A DNA stretch of 64,000 nt from Levilactobacillus huananensis (GCF_003946145.1 NZ_RHOC01000008.1:35317-99316), one strand, 5' to 3'. Shown: positions 15,950 to 25,412, numbered from the stretch's first letter. Notes: generated by a model not told the origin, from the letters alone. Numbers and translations: made by a program.

Positions 15950-16150
15950 ATTTGTGCTCCTCCTTAAGGATGCCACCAAGAACGTCGTGGATCTCGGCTT
16001 CTAGTCTGATCATGATCACCGATTCGTGAGATTTATCAACCCATCCCCAACCGTTAGACCTTTTTTACTATCATACACTGTTTCCGTTCCATCTTCGCGA
16101 CTAAAAATGTGGTATTCTAACAAAGTAATCTTTTTTAAGGAGGTCATCAT

Positions 16151-16675
16151 TTGAGTCTAATTTTCATCAAACGCGCGACACGTCGTGATCTCTCAACAAT
16201 TATGGCGTTGATTGACCGCGCCAAGGAACAATTGAAAGCTGCGGGAAGCCCTCAGTGGCAAGATGGCTATCCCGATCTGGCAACACTCACCGCGGACGTC
16301 GATGCCCAGCACTGCTGGCTATTAGACGTCGACGGTCAGGTAGCCGGCACAGCAACCATGATCATCGGCGACGATCCCAATTACCAACACATTGAAAATG
16401 GCCAGTGGCAGAACAACCAGGAACCCTATGCCACAATTCACCGCATTGCGATCGGCCCCGGTTTTCGTGGTCAGCATCTGAGCCATTATTTCTTTTCTAA
16501 TTTAATCAGTGCCGCCTACCGAGAAGGCATTCGTAACTTCCGCGTGGACACACACGAACAGAACCAACAGATGCAGGCAATTGCCACTAATTTTGGATAC
16601 AAGTATCGCGGGACTGTCTACGTCAACGATGGGCCTAACGGCGACCGCCGCGCTTATGAACTGAATTTGGATTAA
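16151..16675 (+). CDS. GNAT-family N-acetyltransferase
   Basis: A 174-residue GNAT with the beta4-alpha3 acetyl-CoA site (IHRIAIGPGFRGQHLSHYFFSNL, ~97-119) and beta5 segment FRVDTHEQNQQMQ. The start is a TTG at 16151 behind a strong AAGGAGGT. The substrate is unknown. It stands alone with a -10-like TATTCT upstream and a terminator downstream. Confidence 0.85.
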   Translation: MSLIFIKRATRRDLSTIMALIDRAKEQLKAAGSPQWQDGYPDLATLTADVDAQHCWLLDVDGQVAGTATMIIGDDPNYQHIENGQWQNNQEPYATIHRIAIGPGFRGQHLSHYFFSNLISAAYREGIRNFRVDTHEQNQQMQAIATNFGYKYRGTVYVNDGPNGDRRAYELNLD

Positions 16676-16753
16676 GGAATCCGAATCCAGGTCACCATCC
16701 CTTTTGGGGGGGAGGCCATTAGCGCCTCAGGATTTACCCATTACGACAAAATA

Positions 16754-16791
16754 AGAACCTCGTAACCCTTTCAATCGGGTTACGAGGTTCT
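16754..16791. terminator. Bidirectional terminator
   Basis: AGAACCTCGTAACCC pairs with GGGTTACGAGGTTCT around an 8-nt loop. It lies between the converging GNAT and dehydrogenase genes. Confidence 0.85.
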
Positions 16792-16796
16792 CTTCG

Positions 16797-17798
16797 TTAA
16801 ATGTGAATGGCGTTACGCGTCTTCCCCGTCGTCAAGTAATCGTGGAAGTTCTGGTAACTGACGCTGATCATATCCTGCAGTGCTGGTTCTGTATACGACC
16901 CCATGTGTGGCGTAATCAGGACTTGTGGGTAACGCGCCAGGAGTTGTTGAACTTGGTCGTTGGGCACGTCGCGAACTTGGTCAAATTGCTTACCGAAGAT
17001 GGCGCCCTCGTTCAAGATCACATCGGCACCGTAACCTGTCAGCTTCCCGGTATCCAAGCCTTGAAGAATGGCGGGAATAGCCGCCAACTCACCTCTAGCA
17101 GTGTTGATCAGTACCGCACCCGGCTTCATCTGTTCGACGAATTTGGCGTCGATCAGATTGTCATTCTTACCAGGGAAGTAAGGGACGTGAACCGACACGA
17201 TGTCCGCTTGACCCAGCATGGTTGGCAGGTCACACAGCGTTACCGTCTCCTTAGCAGCTGGACTCGGGTACGGATCGTACGCCACCACGTTAGCCCCCAG
17301 GCCTTGGTAAAGCTTGGCTTCGGTCAATCCAATTCGCCCGACACCCATAATACCCACGGTTGCGGTGTGGATCTCCTTACTGAAGAGATCGGTCCCCACG
17401 GTAAAGTTGGCCTGATGCGTCCGATCCACGGCCAGATTGACGTGCCGGAAGAGCGTCATCCCCATAGTCAGAGCCAATTCAGCTACGGCAAATGGTGAGT
17501 ACGCTGGAACCCGCGCCATGGCAATGCCCAAGTCGCTCGCGGCCTGTAGATCCATATGATTATACCCAACGGTCCGGGTGAAAACCATTTTTATTCCCCA
17601 GTCAGCGAACTTTTGTAAGTTTTGACGATCGACAACACAATTACCCCGTACCAGGACCCCATCAGCCCCCTTAGAAGCGTCGACATTGTCGTGGGTCAAC
17701 ATTTCCGGAACGTAGGTCATGTCAAAGCCAAACTGGTTGAGACGGTCGAAATAGGGCTCCTCGATGGGCCGAACCCCGTAAGACGTAATTTTTACCAT
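16797..17798 (-). CDS. D-2-hydroxyacid dehydrogenase (D-lactate dehydrogenase type)
   Basis: A 333-residue NAD-dependent enzyme. It shows the NAD motif GIMGVGRIGLTEAKLYQGLGA (~148), the substrate Arg in NTARGELA (~235), the Glu in the DVILNEG region and the catalytic His in ITPHMGSYTEPA (~297). The start is the ATG at 17798 behind AAGGAGTG. It reduces a 2-oxoacid to the D-hydroxyacid; D-lactate or D-hydroxyisocaproate enzymes are closest in form. It is the second gene after an AEC carrier, 24 bp away, so its substrate or product may be carried by that protein. Confidence 0.87.
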   Translation of the reverse strand: MVKITSYGVRPIEEPYFDRLNQFGFDMTYVPEMLTHDNVDASKGADGVLVRGNCVVDRQNLQKFADWGIKMVFTRTVGYNHMDLQAASDLGIAMARVPAYSPFAVAELALTMGMTLFRHVNLAVDRTHQANFTVGTDLFSKEIHTATVGIMGVGRIGLTEAKLYQGLGANVVAYDPYPSPAAKETVTLCDLPTMLGQADIVSVHVPYFPGKNDNLIDAKFVEQMKPGAVLINTARGELAAIPAILQGLDTGKLTGYGADVILNEGAIFGKQFDQVRDVPNDQVQQLLARYPQVLITPHMGSYTEPALQDMISVSYQNFHDYLTTGKTRNAIHI

Positions 17799-17822
17799 AA
17801 TCAAAAAACACTCCTTTTTGGA

Positions 17823-18896
17823 TTAATGGAAGATACCTAAGCCGTTCAAGACCTCCATGATGGCAATCCAGACCGGCATCATCACAACAGCCGCAATTGT
17901 TGAGATGAACGACGCATTGGAGGACAAGACCGCCTCACGATCAAAACTAATGGCATAGGCAGAAGCCACGGCAGCAGTTGGCGTCGCCATCATCACGACA
18001 ATGGTCGCAACCGCCACGTAACTCAGAGAAAGAATGCCCGTGACGTTCAACAGATACAAAATCACTAAATTCAATAATGGCACAATGATAACCTTGTTGA
18101 AGGCGTAGTACCAGGGGGTCTTGTCGGCAGCGGCATCTTTGAAGGAAATAGATCCTAAGGTAACCCCGATTGACAACCAAGCCAGCGGTGACGCCAAGTT
18201 AGCCAGATAGCTCAGTGGCTTGTAGAGCCAGAGAGCTGTTTGGTCAATTCGATAGAAAGCCACTGCGGCAACCCCGGTTGTCTGAACCCCGTTAACTGCG
18301 ACCGGCACCGTGACTTGGGGCACTAGGTGTTGACCCAGCCACATGAACAACCCTAAGAAGGTCGCGATGACAATAGGATTCAGGAACATCTTCTTGACGT
18401 TCTTGGCTTCCATCTTCAGGCCAGACATCTTGATGTAAGCGTAAGAATACAGGAAGATCCGATACCCAATATTGAAGATGGAACTATACATGACCCCTTT
18501 GGCCCCGTAAACTGCCCCAACAATTGGAATCCCGAAGAACGTGGTCGATCCAAAAGTTGTCAGAATTGCCAGCACGTCACGTTGTTCTTTGACATAGCGC
18601 TGGTAAAGAAATGGCGTAACGAAGATGAGGAGAATATAGATAACAATCCCCCAAACCAATACCCCCATCCCTTGCTTAAAGGCATCCCCATTCATCGGTT
18701 GCATGAAGGAATTAAATGCCAGTGCAGGAATAGCCACACTCAAGACAACCTTTGTTAACACTTTCCCAAAGTTTTCCCCGAAGGTCCCTCTGCGTCGCAG
18801 GTAAAACCCTAACAGAATAATGAAAACAGTTGAGGTAATTGAACTAATAATTGCAGCGTTGGTAAAGGTCGTCGTGACAGCTTTCATGACTCCCAT
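17823..18896 (-). CDS. AEC-family organic acid carrier
   Basis: A 357-residue membrane protein with ten predicted helices in two repeats; the discontinuous helices show SVAIPALAFNSF and TPTAAVASAYA-type prolines. AEC proteins in lactobacilli move malate, lactate or similar acids. The start codon at 18896 follows GGGGGC; a second ATG nine bases on is possible. It leads the operon with the D-hydroxyacid dehydrogenase, which suggests uptake of an oxo- or hydroxyacid. It is distinct from the malolactic permease at 57.5 kb. Confidence 0.83.
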   Translation of the reverse strand: MGVMKAVTTTFTNAAIISSITSTVFIILLGFYLRRRGTFGENFGKVLTKVVLSVAIPALAFNSFMQPMNGDAFKQGMGVLVWGIVIYILLIFVTPFLYQRYVKEQRDVLAILTTFGSTTFFGIPIVGAVYGAKGVMYSSIFNIGYRIFLYSYAYIKMSGLKMEAKNVKKMFLNPIVIATFLGLFMWLGQHLVPQVTVPVAVNGVQTTGVAAVAFYRIDQTALWLYKPLSYLANLASPLAWLSIGVTLGSISFKDAAADKTPWYYAFNKVIIVPLLNLVILYLLNVTGILSLSYVAVATIVVMMATPTAAVASAYAISFDREAVLSSNASFISTIAAVVMMPVWIAIMEVLNGLGIFH

Positions 18897-19441
18897 AATA
18901 ATGCCCCCTATTACTAGAATTGGTACTGTGTCTATAGTACTCGTTTCAGCGTAAAACCGGGCTTTTGACGACTCGTAAGGAAGGTGAACTATTGGAATGA
19001 TCCCTCTAAAAAAGTCGCTGAATTCTTTTGAATAAATATTTATTTTTTCGATTTTTATTCAAAAATGACGATCATCATATTCTGGCATTCTCCCCATATT
19101 CAGTCTAAAGCATTCAAAATTTATCAAGCTGCATCGACACATCATGTTCTCTTATTCACAATAAAATTCTTAAAGATCCCACGTTATCAACTTTAAAAAA
19201 GTTCACACTTTATAACTACCGACTACTCCAATGATCTGACGGGGTGTTAAACCCGGTCCCTTAACTTGCCGCCAGAGAAACAGCAGAATTAGCCGAGTCG
19301 ATTTGAATAAAAAGTCAGCGCAACAGCAACCTATGCCGACCCGATTATTCATTCCGCATATAATCAGATCTCCCATCAATTGTTCTACTATATGCTCACA
19401 GATCGCCGCCACACCGCGGTTTAACTTTTTGAAATTCAGAG
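18897..19441. other. Gene-poor stretch upstream of the T-box
   Basis: This 545-bp region is AT-rich at 19015-19200 and contains no supported gene. A TACTATAGA sequence near 18930 may be part of the AEC carrier promoter on the minus strand. The piece CCACACCGCGGTTTAAC at 19411-19427 resembles a damaged T-box sequence, but no matching terminator follows. Confidence 0.4.
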
Positions 19442-19755
19442 TTGACAAACCGAAATCCCGCGACTATTATTAGAGCCAAGTTAGAAATATACAGGAACGC
19501 ATTACCAGGAAGAGTAGTCGTACCCGCTAAGATGCAGAGACCACCGGTAGCTGAAAAGGTGGCTTACAACGGTACAACGAAGATGAGCCTGGTTGCTAGT
19601 AGTCGGTGCAAGCTGCCTACCCGGATTGAAGCACGTTACCGCTTCCGACTTTTGGCAACAGAAGTTACGGAGGCACTGGGCGTGAGTTCAGTGTAAATCA
19701 AGGTGGTACCGCGAGTAAATCGTCCTTATGTTTAAGCATAAGGACGATTTTTTTT
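19442..19755 (+). promoter_or_regulatory. T-box leader (probable Met specifier) of the first oppA gene
   Basis: A promoter, TTGACA-17-TATTAT (19442-19470), is followed by a ~270-nt leader. Stem I pairs ACCAGG with CCTGGT; its specifier-loop strand reads ACGAAGATGAG (19576-19587 area), and by alignment with glyQS the codon is ATG (19583-19585), i.e. methionine. The CAGAGA motif is at 19543. The T-box AAGGTGGTACCGCG (19700-19713) pairs with the uncharged tRNA end. A 14-bp terminator follows (19717-19755). Uncharged tRNA would switch on the peptide-binding protein. The T-box itself is certain; the specifier is less so. Confidence 0.88.
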
Positions 19756-19777
19756 ACTTTCAGAGGAGATGTTTGGG

Positions 19778-21430
19778 ATGCACCAAAAACATGCAATTTA
19801 TACGATTTTAACCCTGTCAGCACTCAGTCTTGTCACCCTCGCGGGGTGTGGTAACCAGTCCACCGCCGCTGGTCACAGTGGCCAATACGCGGCCAACCAA
19901 GTCTTGAATTGGACCGAATCCTCAGACTTGGCCTCCGCTGACCTGTCTAAGGCCACGGATACACTGAGTTTCACCGTTTTACAGAATACTCAGGAAGGCC
20001 TCTACAGGCTCAACAGCAAGGGAACCCCGGCCAATGCCCTAGCCACTTCGACGAAGTTAACCGACGGCGGAAAGACTTACACCTTTAACCTTCGCCACGG
20101 CGTGAAGTGGAGTAACGGCGACCCCGTGACAGCCAAAGACTTCGTCTATTCCTGGCAAAGAACGGTTGATCCAAAGACGGCCTCGCAAGATGCCTTCTAC
20201 CTCTTCCCCGTGAAAAACGCCGAAGCCATCAACCAGGGCAAGCAACCCCTGAACAACCTAGGGATCAAGGCCACCGGCAAGTATCAATTGACGGTTTCGT
20301 TAACCCGTCCTGTCTCGTACTTCAAGAAACTTCTGGCCTGGCCACTGTTCTACCCGATTAATCAAAATGCTGTGAACAAGTATGGCAAGCGTTACGGTAC
20401 CAGCTCCGCGACCATCGTTTCCGACGGGCCTTACCGTCTAACCAAATGGAGTGGCACGTCTGGCACCTGGACGTTAGCCAAGAACCCAACCTACTGGGAC
20501 AAATCCCACGTTCACCTCACTAAAATTAACGAGGTCGTCACCAAGAGTCCCACGACCAGCTACAATCTCTTCAATGCTCAGAAGACCGACGAAACCCTTC
20601 TCAGTGGCCAGCAAGTCAAGAATAACTTGAACAATGAGAACTTCGTTAAGCGGCTGCCATCCGGAACACAACGCCTGGATCTGAATACCAAGAAAGTTCC
20701 CGCCTTTAAGAACCTCGACGTCCGCCGAGCCCTCTCACTGGCCATCAACCGTCAAGACTTGGTCAAAAACGTCTTGCAAGACGGCTCCGTCGCCTCCAAT
20801 GGTTTCGTCCCATCCGGCATGGGCAATAACCCTAAGACCGGACAGGCATTTAATCAAGAGGCGGCTGTCTCCAGCGCCACTAGCTACAACCTCACGCAGG
20901 CTAAGCAACTCCTGGCTAAGGGCCTTAAACAGACCAAGGACAAGTCGCTAGATGTGACCCTGTCGGTTTCCGACACGGACTCCTCCAAGCAGACCGCCGA
21001 GTTCCTACAGAGTTCCCTTCAGAAGTTGCCCGGCGTCAAGATTGCCATCAAGACCGTTCCTTACGTTCAGTTAATGACCCAACAGAATAACGGCGATTAC
21101 GACCTAACCATGAGTGGCTGGCAATCCGTCTTCGCTGATCCTATCAACTTCCTAGAGGTCTTCGAATCTGACTCGACGTTCAATACCACTGGCTGGAAGA
21201 ATTCACAATTTGACCAACTCCTGGATCACGCCGAGAACCGTGACGGTAATCAACCAAACAAGCGTTGGTCCGAATTAGTCCAAGCGGAAAAGGTCTTGAT
21301 GAACGACCAAGGCACTATTCCTCTGTACCAAGGGGCCAAATCACAACTCCTGCGAAAAAATGTCAAAAATATCAACTACAATCCTGCCGGTGTGCCTTAT
21401 GACTTCAAGACGACCTATATTGCCAAGTAA
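19778..21430 (+). CDS. oppA: Oligopeptide-binding lipoprotein (OppA family, SBP_bac_5)
   Basis: A 550-residue extracellular solute-binding protein. The N-terminus has a signal with lipobox LAGC (~residues 22-25), so it is lipid-anchored. The SBP_bac_5 core is visible: LRHGVKWSNGDPVTAKDFVYSWQRT (~95-119) and VRRALSLAINRQDLV (~315). The start is taken as the ATG at 19778, nine bases after GAGGAG; the ATG at 19769 overlaps that site. No permease or ATPase genes are near, so it must serve an Opp system elsewhere. A T-box leader controls it, so it answers to amino-acid starvation. Confidence 0.92.
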   Translation: MHQKHAIYTILTLSALSLVTLAGCGNQSTAAGHSGQYAANQVLNWTESSDLASADLSKATDTLSFTVLQNTQEGLYRLNSKGTPANALATSTKLTDGGKTYTFNLRHGVKWSNGDPVTAKDFVYSWQRTVDPKTASQDAFYLFPVKNAEAINQGKQPLNNLGIKATGKYQLTVSLTRPVSYFKKLLAWPLFYPINQNAVNKYGKRYGTSSATIVSDGPYRLTKWSGTSGTWTLAKNPTYWDKSHVHLTKINEVVTKSPTTSYNLFNAQKTDETLLSGQQVKNNLNNENFVKRLPSGTQRLDLNTKKVPAFKNLDVRRALSLAINRQDLVKNVLQDGSVASNGFVPSGMGNNPKTGQAFNQEAAVSSATSYNLTQAKQLLAKGLKQTKDKSLDVTLSVSDTDSSKQTAEFLQSSLQKLPGVKIAIKTVPYVQLMTQQNNGDYDLTMSGWQSVFADPINFLEVFESDSTFNTTGWKNSQFDQLLDHAENRDGNQPNKRWSELVQAEKVLMNDQGTIPLYQGAKSQLLRKNVKNINYNPAGVPYDFKTTYIAK

Positions 21431-21487
21431 GTCTATGTCCTGGCTGTGATTACTATAGAAGAAACTTGTTTACTGAATCTAAAGATA

Positions 21488-21520
21488 ACGGGACCGTGCT
21501 AGTAGCACGGTCCCGTTTTT
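21488..21520 (+). terminator. Terminator of oppA unit
   Basis: ACGGGACCGTGCTA-G-TAGCACGGTCCCGT followed by TTTTT. Confidence 0.88.
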
Positions 21521-21527
21521 GGCTAAT

Positions 21528-21566
21528 CATAATCCCCCAACTTACACATCAGGTTGGGGGATTGTG
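21528..21566 (-). terminator. Terminator of the purine salvage operon
   Basis: AATCCCCCAAC pairs with GTTGGGGGATT around an 11-nt loop, right after the stop of the minus-strand phosphoribosyltransferase gene. Confidence 0.65.
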
Positions 21567-21569
21567 ATC

Positions 21570-22121
21570 TTAATCGGTAATCGGAAACAGCGGTAATTCG
21601 GCGAGATAATGAATGTCGGTCCGGTCCACCGCATCCCCTTCTGCCAGAATGGCGACCTGACTAACAACGGTAGCTCCGGCACGCTCGACCAGTTCTTTGG
21701 CGGCCTGAAGCGATCCACCACTACTGATGACGTCGTCTACGATGACCACTTTTTTGGCGACCAAGCGATCGGCATCCGTGCCATCAAGGACCAGTTGTTG
21801 TGGTGCACTGGTCGTGATGGCTGATACCGGTACCGTTTGTGGGGCGCGCATGTAGTCCTTGACACTCTTGCGCAACACCACGTACTGCGCATGATTGGTA
21901 CAACGACTGAGTTCCTGAGCTAGTGGAATTCCCTTGCTCTCCAAAGTTACCAGGTAATCGAAATCCGTTGGCACGCGTTTAGCCAGTTCACTGGCGGCGT
22001 AGTCGGTAAGTTCGGCATCCCCCAGCAAGACGAACGACGCAATCGCTAACGTGTCGCTGATGGGCATGATAGGTAATTGCCGCGTCAACGGCCCAACCTG
22101 TAACTCAAACTGTTTTTGCAT
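21570..22121 (-). CDS. Purine phosphoribosyltransferase (adenine/xanthine type)
   Basis: A 183-residue type I phosphoribosyltransferase. The PRPP loop is VVIVDDVISSGGSLQAAKEL (~127-146); the hood includes LESKGIPLAQELS and VVLRKSVKDYM. This layout resembles Apt/Xpt enzymes, which join adenine, xanthine or guanine to PRPP. It starts 3 bp after the permease stop with GGGGG upstream, so the two are coupled: the permease imports the base and this enzyme traps it. Confidence 0.8.
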   Translation of the reverse strand: MQKQFELQVGPLTRQLPIMPISDTLAIASFVLLGDAELTDYAASELAKRVPTDFDYLVTLESKGIPLAQELSRCTNHAQYVVLRKSVKDYMRAPQTVPVSAITTSAPQQLVLDGTDADRLVAKKVVIVDDVISSGGSLQAAKELVERAGATVVSQVAILAEGDAVDRTDIHYLAELPLFPITD

Positions 22122-22124
22122 CGC

Positions 22125-23201
22125 TTAAACCCCCAGTCCCAGAAGTGGCAACATGAATTTCAAAACAGCCCCCGTCAACAGCCCCGCGAACGGATCGGCT
22201 ACCGCGGTAATCACCAAAGTGATAGCGGCAATGGTTCCTGTCGGTCCCTGCAAGGCGGTGGTCGCGTTAACTGGGAAGATCACAACCGTCCCCAAGATGA
22301 ACAGAAACCCTGCGATAGAAGCACTTGGTACATACTTTCCCAACTTTGGCAACCAGCCCAAGGCGAGGATAGCAGCCATGATGAGCATCATCATGATCCC
22401 TGCCACGACTGGCTCCGGGGCACTCCCAGTCGCCGAGATAATGGCTTCTACCGGAGCCCCACCCAAGAGACTGGTCCCCATATCCGCGACGGACTGGGTG
22501 ATCGTTAACAGATTCAGGTTCACCGGATTGGGCTTGATTCCCGTCATCTGACCGGTAATCAACCCATAAGAGATGTTGGCCCCAACGTTTAAGCACGCAA
22601 GGCTCAGTGCCCCACGAACGACCCGTACATTAACCATAGGCTTGGTAAAGACAAACCGCCGTGCGGTCACGTGTTCCGGTAATTCTGCACGGTAGTGTTC
22701 GATAAAAACAGCCGTCAGACTGGACCCCACCACGGAAATCACAATCGTCCAAACCAGATCCTTACTGACCAAGTAAGTTGCCGCTGCTAAGCCAACAGAA
22801 ACCCAACCCGTGAGACGTTCCTTTTTGGCCATGCCCAGTGCAATCTTGGCAAGCATCAGGCCAACCCCGGCCATCATCCCGGCCATGATCCCGTTGCCCA
22901 GAATGGCCACAATCTTGGTTAACGTCCCCGTCACCCCGATCAGAAGCATCACGATCGATCCCCCAAGAATAATGGACGTCCGTTCACGTAAGTCGCGACC
23001 AAGGCTACCAGTCAGGGCCAGTGACTCCGCTTGAAAGGAAAGCGGTGCGACGGCCCCAAAGGCGCCATTGACCGCAGATGCAAATAGAAATGAAAACATA
23101 GTTGGAAAAATAGCAAATCCCAACGACATCGCCATGATCCCTTGTGGAATGCCGTTTAATACAACTCCGATGGCTGCTAACAGATCGGCTAGCCAATGCA
23201 T
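22125..23201 (-). CDS. NCS2-like purine permease
   Basis: A 358-residue membrane protein with ~10-12 helices. A conserved half-helix region reads GGAPVEAIISATGSAPEP (~245-262), with Glu as expected for base binding in the NCS2/AzgA group. It is shorter than most NCS2 carriers (430-500 residues). The start is the ATG at 23201 behind GGAGG; a GTG 15 bases upstream overlaps that site. An inverted pair of CGAA/TTCG elements upstream (23296-23318) could be a PurR site, but I am not sure. Confidence 0.72.
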   Translation of the reverse strand: MHWLADLLAAIGVVLNGIPQGIMAMSLGFAIFPTMFSFLFASAVNGAFGAVAPLSFQAESLALTGSLGRDLRERTSIILGGSIVMLLIGVTGTLTKIVAILGNGIMAGMMAGVGLMLAKIALGMAKKERLTGWVSVGLAAATYLVSKDLVWTIVISVVGSSLTAVFIEHYRAELPEHVTARRFVFTKPMVNVRVVRGALSLACLNVGANISYGLITGQMTGIKPNPVNLNLLTITQSVADMGTSLLGGAPVEAIISATGSAPEPVVAGIMMMLIMAAILALGWLPKLGKYVPSASIAGFLFILGTVVIFPVNATTALQGPTGTIAAITLVITAVADPFAGLLTGAVLKFMLPLLGLGV

Positions 23202-23407
23202 AGACTTGTCCTCCACTTCAATTAACTTGATATTCGTCTTTCAATCAACATCATACGGTATTAAGTCGATATAGTCTATTACAATTGCTTATTAGGCGAA
23301 CATTCTGTATAATTTTCGTTATTAAATTCGCTTTAGTTTAAGTGCTTGAACTATCACGGTTCAGATCAGTTTAGCCCCACAACGTCCCCAAAACAGGGGC
23401 CAAATTC

Positions 23408-23436
23408 TTGCGACGTTAGCCATTTTACCGTATGCT
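23408..23436 (+). promoter_or_regulatory. Promoter of the MerR gene
   Basis: TTGCGA (23408-23413), 17 bp, TATGCT (23431-23436). A small inverted repeat, GCCTTCGT/ACGAAGGC, lies between it and the start codon. Confidence 0.6.
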
Positions 23437-23490
23437 AGGACTACTTGCCTTCGTGTTAGACGAAGGCGTTCGTTTAAGGAGGATCCTAAC

Positions 23491-23907
23491 TTGACTTATA
23501 CCATCCACGAAGTTGCCGAAAAGCTTGGCATTTCGACCTACAGCATCCGTTATTACAACGATCACGGCATGTTACCATTCGTTCAACGCGACGCCAATAA
23601 TAACCGTGTCTTTCATGACACCGACCTCGAGTGGTTGTCTATGATCGTTTGTCTCCGCGAGACAGGGATGTCCGTGAAACGCATCAAACACTATCAGGAG
23701 CTGATTCAAGAGGGAGACGCCACCATCAACGAGCGCTATGCCATGATGTGCGCCCAACAAGAGCAAACCTTGGCCGAAATTGCCGACTTGAAAAAGCACT
23801 TGGCCACCATTAATTACAAGGTAGCGCACTATGCCAGCATCCTCGAAAACAACGAACCTGATAGCTTCATCCCATCCAACCTGCGAACTGAGACGGTTGG
23901 CAAATAA
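23491..23907 (+). CDS. MerR-family regulator
   Basis: A 138-residue protein. Residues 1-70 are the winged HTH (YTIHEVAEKLGISTYSIRYYNDHGMLPF, given here in two parts: YTIHEVAEKLGIS and TYSIRYYNDHGML), then a long coiled-coil dimer helix. There is no metal-binding cysteine tail, so it is of the small-molecule or redox MerR group. The TTG start follows AAGGAGGATCC. The next gene is an MFS exporter with its own promoter; the target is not certain. Confidence 0.85.
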   Translation: MTYTIHEVAEKLGISTYSIRYYNDHGMLPFVQRDANNNRVFHDTDLEWLSMIVCLRETGMSVKRIKHYQELIQEGDATINERYAMMCAQQEQTLAEIADLKKHLATINYKVAHYASILENNEPDSFIPSNLRTETVGK

Positions 23908-23919
23908 CCTGTCATCGCT

Positions 23920-23952
23920 TTTAGGCTAGAGATCTGTTCTCTGGCCTTTTTT
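23920..23952 (+). terminator. Terminator of the MerR gene
   Basis: AGGCTAGAGA-TCTGT-TCTCTGGCCT followed by TTTTTT. Confidence 0.8.
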
Positions 23953-23979
23953 GGCGGCAAATGAAACAAGCGGTGTATC

Positions 23980-24008
23980 TTGATCCCCCTCAACTAGAAT
24001 GCTAATAT
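23980..24008 (+). promoter_or_regulatory. Promoter of the MFS exporter
   Basis: TTGATC (23980-23985), 17 bp, TAATAT (24003-24008), about 30 bp before the start codon. Confidence 0.65.
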
Positions 24009-24038
24009 AAATCATCTGCTAAATTACTAAGGGGGCTT

Positions 24039-25298
24039 ATGATGACTACAACACTGCCGCATTGGCGGCGTAACATCTACCTGTTTCTAACCAGCCAATT
24101 TCTCTCTGGAATTACCAGTATGGTGGTGCAATACGCTATCATCTGGTATCTCACCAAGCAGACCGGATCAGCAACCGTCCTGAGTTTTGCCACTCTGTTG
24201 GGTATGATTCCCATGGTCGTGCTCAGCCCCTTCGTCGGCCCTTTCGTCGATCGGCTCAATAAGAAACGCTTATTGATTGTGCCAGACATTGTCGCTGCCG
24301 TTTTTGCAATTATTCTTTCCATCTCCGGAACCCTTCAGGATCACTTTCCCCTGTGGTTAGTCTTCGTCTCCCTGTTTGTTCGGGCAGTCGCCCAGACCTT
24401 CCAGATGCCAACTGTTCAGGCAATTATGCCGACCATGATTCCGGCAAACCAACTGACCAAGCTTAACGGCCAGCTGGGCATGGTCCAATCAGCCAATATG
24501 ATTATTGCGCCTGCTCTAGGCGCTTTCCTCTTTGCTATCATTCCCATCAATTATTTAATTCTACTGGATGTTGTCGGCGCCATCATCGGCATCAGCATTC
24601 TCTGGGCCGTGCGGATTCCCGAACATCCAGTCATTGACGACCCGGTTCGCGTCCTCAGCGATGCCAGATTTGGTCTGACTCGTCTCCGGCAAACCCGAGG
24701 TCTGTGGGCAATCACATTACTCGGCGCCCTTTTCACCTTGTTTTTCATGCCAGCAGCCAGCCTCTATCCGCTGATGACCATGGGGTACTTTCACGGAACC
24801 GTGGGTCAGGCTGGCCTCATTGAAGTCATTTTCTCGGCGGGAATGTTAGCTGGCGGAGCCATTATTGGGATTTTCGGTAACTGGCAAGATCGCATGAAGC
24901 CGATTATTGGGTCCACAATTATTCTTGGAATTGCGTTCGGTGCCGGCGGCTTTCTACCCGGTAATCAGCGTGGATTCGTCTGGTTCGTCGCTTTCAATGG
25001 ACTAGCGGGTATTATGGGCCCGTTCTTTAATACCCTGCTCATGGCTATGATTCAACAAACCTTCCCCTCCGTCGAACTGGGCCGCGTCTTGGGCGTCTTA
25101 AATTCAATCATGAGTCTCACCGGCCCGGTCGGTCTGATTTTTGGTGGCCCGCTCGCCGATAGGATCGGGGTCCAAAAGCTCTTCATTATCGGTGGTATTG
25201 GTGCTCTACTCTGTGGACTAATAATGTTTTTCATGCCCAGTGTCCGGACCTATGATCGACGTCTTCATGAAAAAATGTATCAGAAATCTAATTCCTAA
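24039..25298 (+). CDS. MFS drug exporter (macrolide-efflux type)
   Basis: A 419-residue MFS protein with 12 helices. It has the loop 2-3 motif (GPFVDRLNKKRLLI) and opens with FLTSQFLSGITSMVVQYAIIW, as in MefA-like exporters of the DHA3 group. A weak hairpin with a T8 run (25297-25327) ends the unit. Role: probable proton-driven export of drugs or similar compounds; substrate unknown. Confidence 0.8.
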   Translation: MMTTTLPHWRRNIYLFLTSQFLSGITSMVVQYAIIWYLTKQTGSATVLSFATLLGMIPMVVLSPFVGPFVDRLNKKRLLIVPDIVAAVFAIILSISGTLQDHFPLWLVFVSLFVRAVAQTFQMPTVQAIMPTMIPANQLTKLNGQLGMVQSANMIIAPALGAFLFAIIPINYLILLDVVGAIIGISILWAVRIPEHPVIDDPVRVLSDARFGLTRLRQTRGLWAITLLGALFTLFFMPAASLYPLMTMGYFHGTVGQAGLIEVIFSAGMLAGGAIIGIFGNWQDRMKPIIGSTIILGIAFGAGGFLPGNQRGFVWFVAFNGLAGIMGPFFNTLLMAMIQQTFPSVELGRVLGVLNSIMSLTGPVGLIFGGPLADRIGVQKLFIIGGIGALLCGLIMFFMPSVRTYDRRLHEKMYQKSNS

Positions 25299-25354
25299 AA
25301 CGGCTGCCTCTGGCGACCGTTTTTTTTCGCTTTCCAGCCGATCAAGCGTTGGAC

Positions 25355-25392
25355 TTGACAAAATGAACGAATGATCATAATATTCATTCATT
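25355..25392 (+). promoter_or_regulatory. tetR promoter with overlapping operator
   Basis: TTGACA (25355-25360), 17 bp, TAATAT (25378-25383). The inverted repeat AATGAACGAATG / TATTCATTCATT (25362-25392) covers the spacer and -10 box. The same half-site ATTCATTCA returns before the downstream gene. Confidence 0.8.
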
Positions 25393-25412
25393 AGGAAGAG
25401 GAGTGATTTGGT

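Noticed and set aside
16803..17498. 231-codon frame opposite the D-hydroxyacid dehydrogenase
   Set aside because: Antisense shadow; the other strand carries all motifs of the enzyme.
19201..19440. Possible old T-box copy (CCACACCGCGG)
   Set aside because: The other T-box elements and a terminator are not convincing; kept only as a note.
19203..19448. 81-codon open frame on the minus strand upstream of the T-box
   Set aside because: It begins at a TTG without a ribosome site, overlaps the T-box promoter, and the peptide shows no clear family.
23290..23325. PurR box pair before the purine permease
   Set aside because: CGAA/TTCG symmetry is present but spacing and consensus do not fit well enough.
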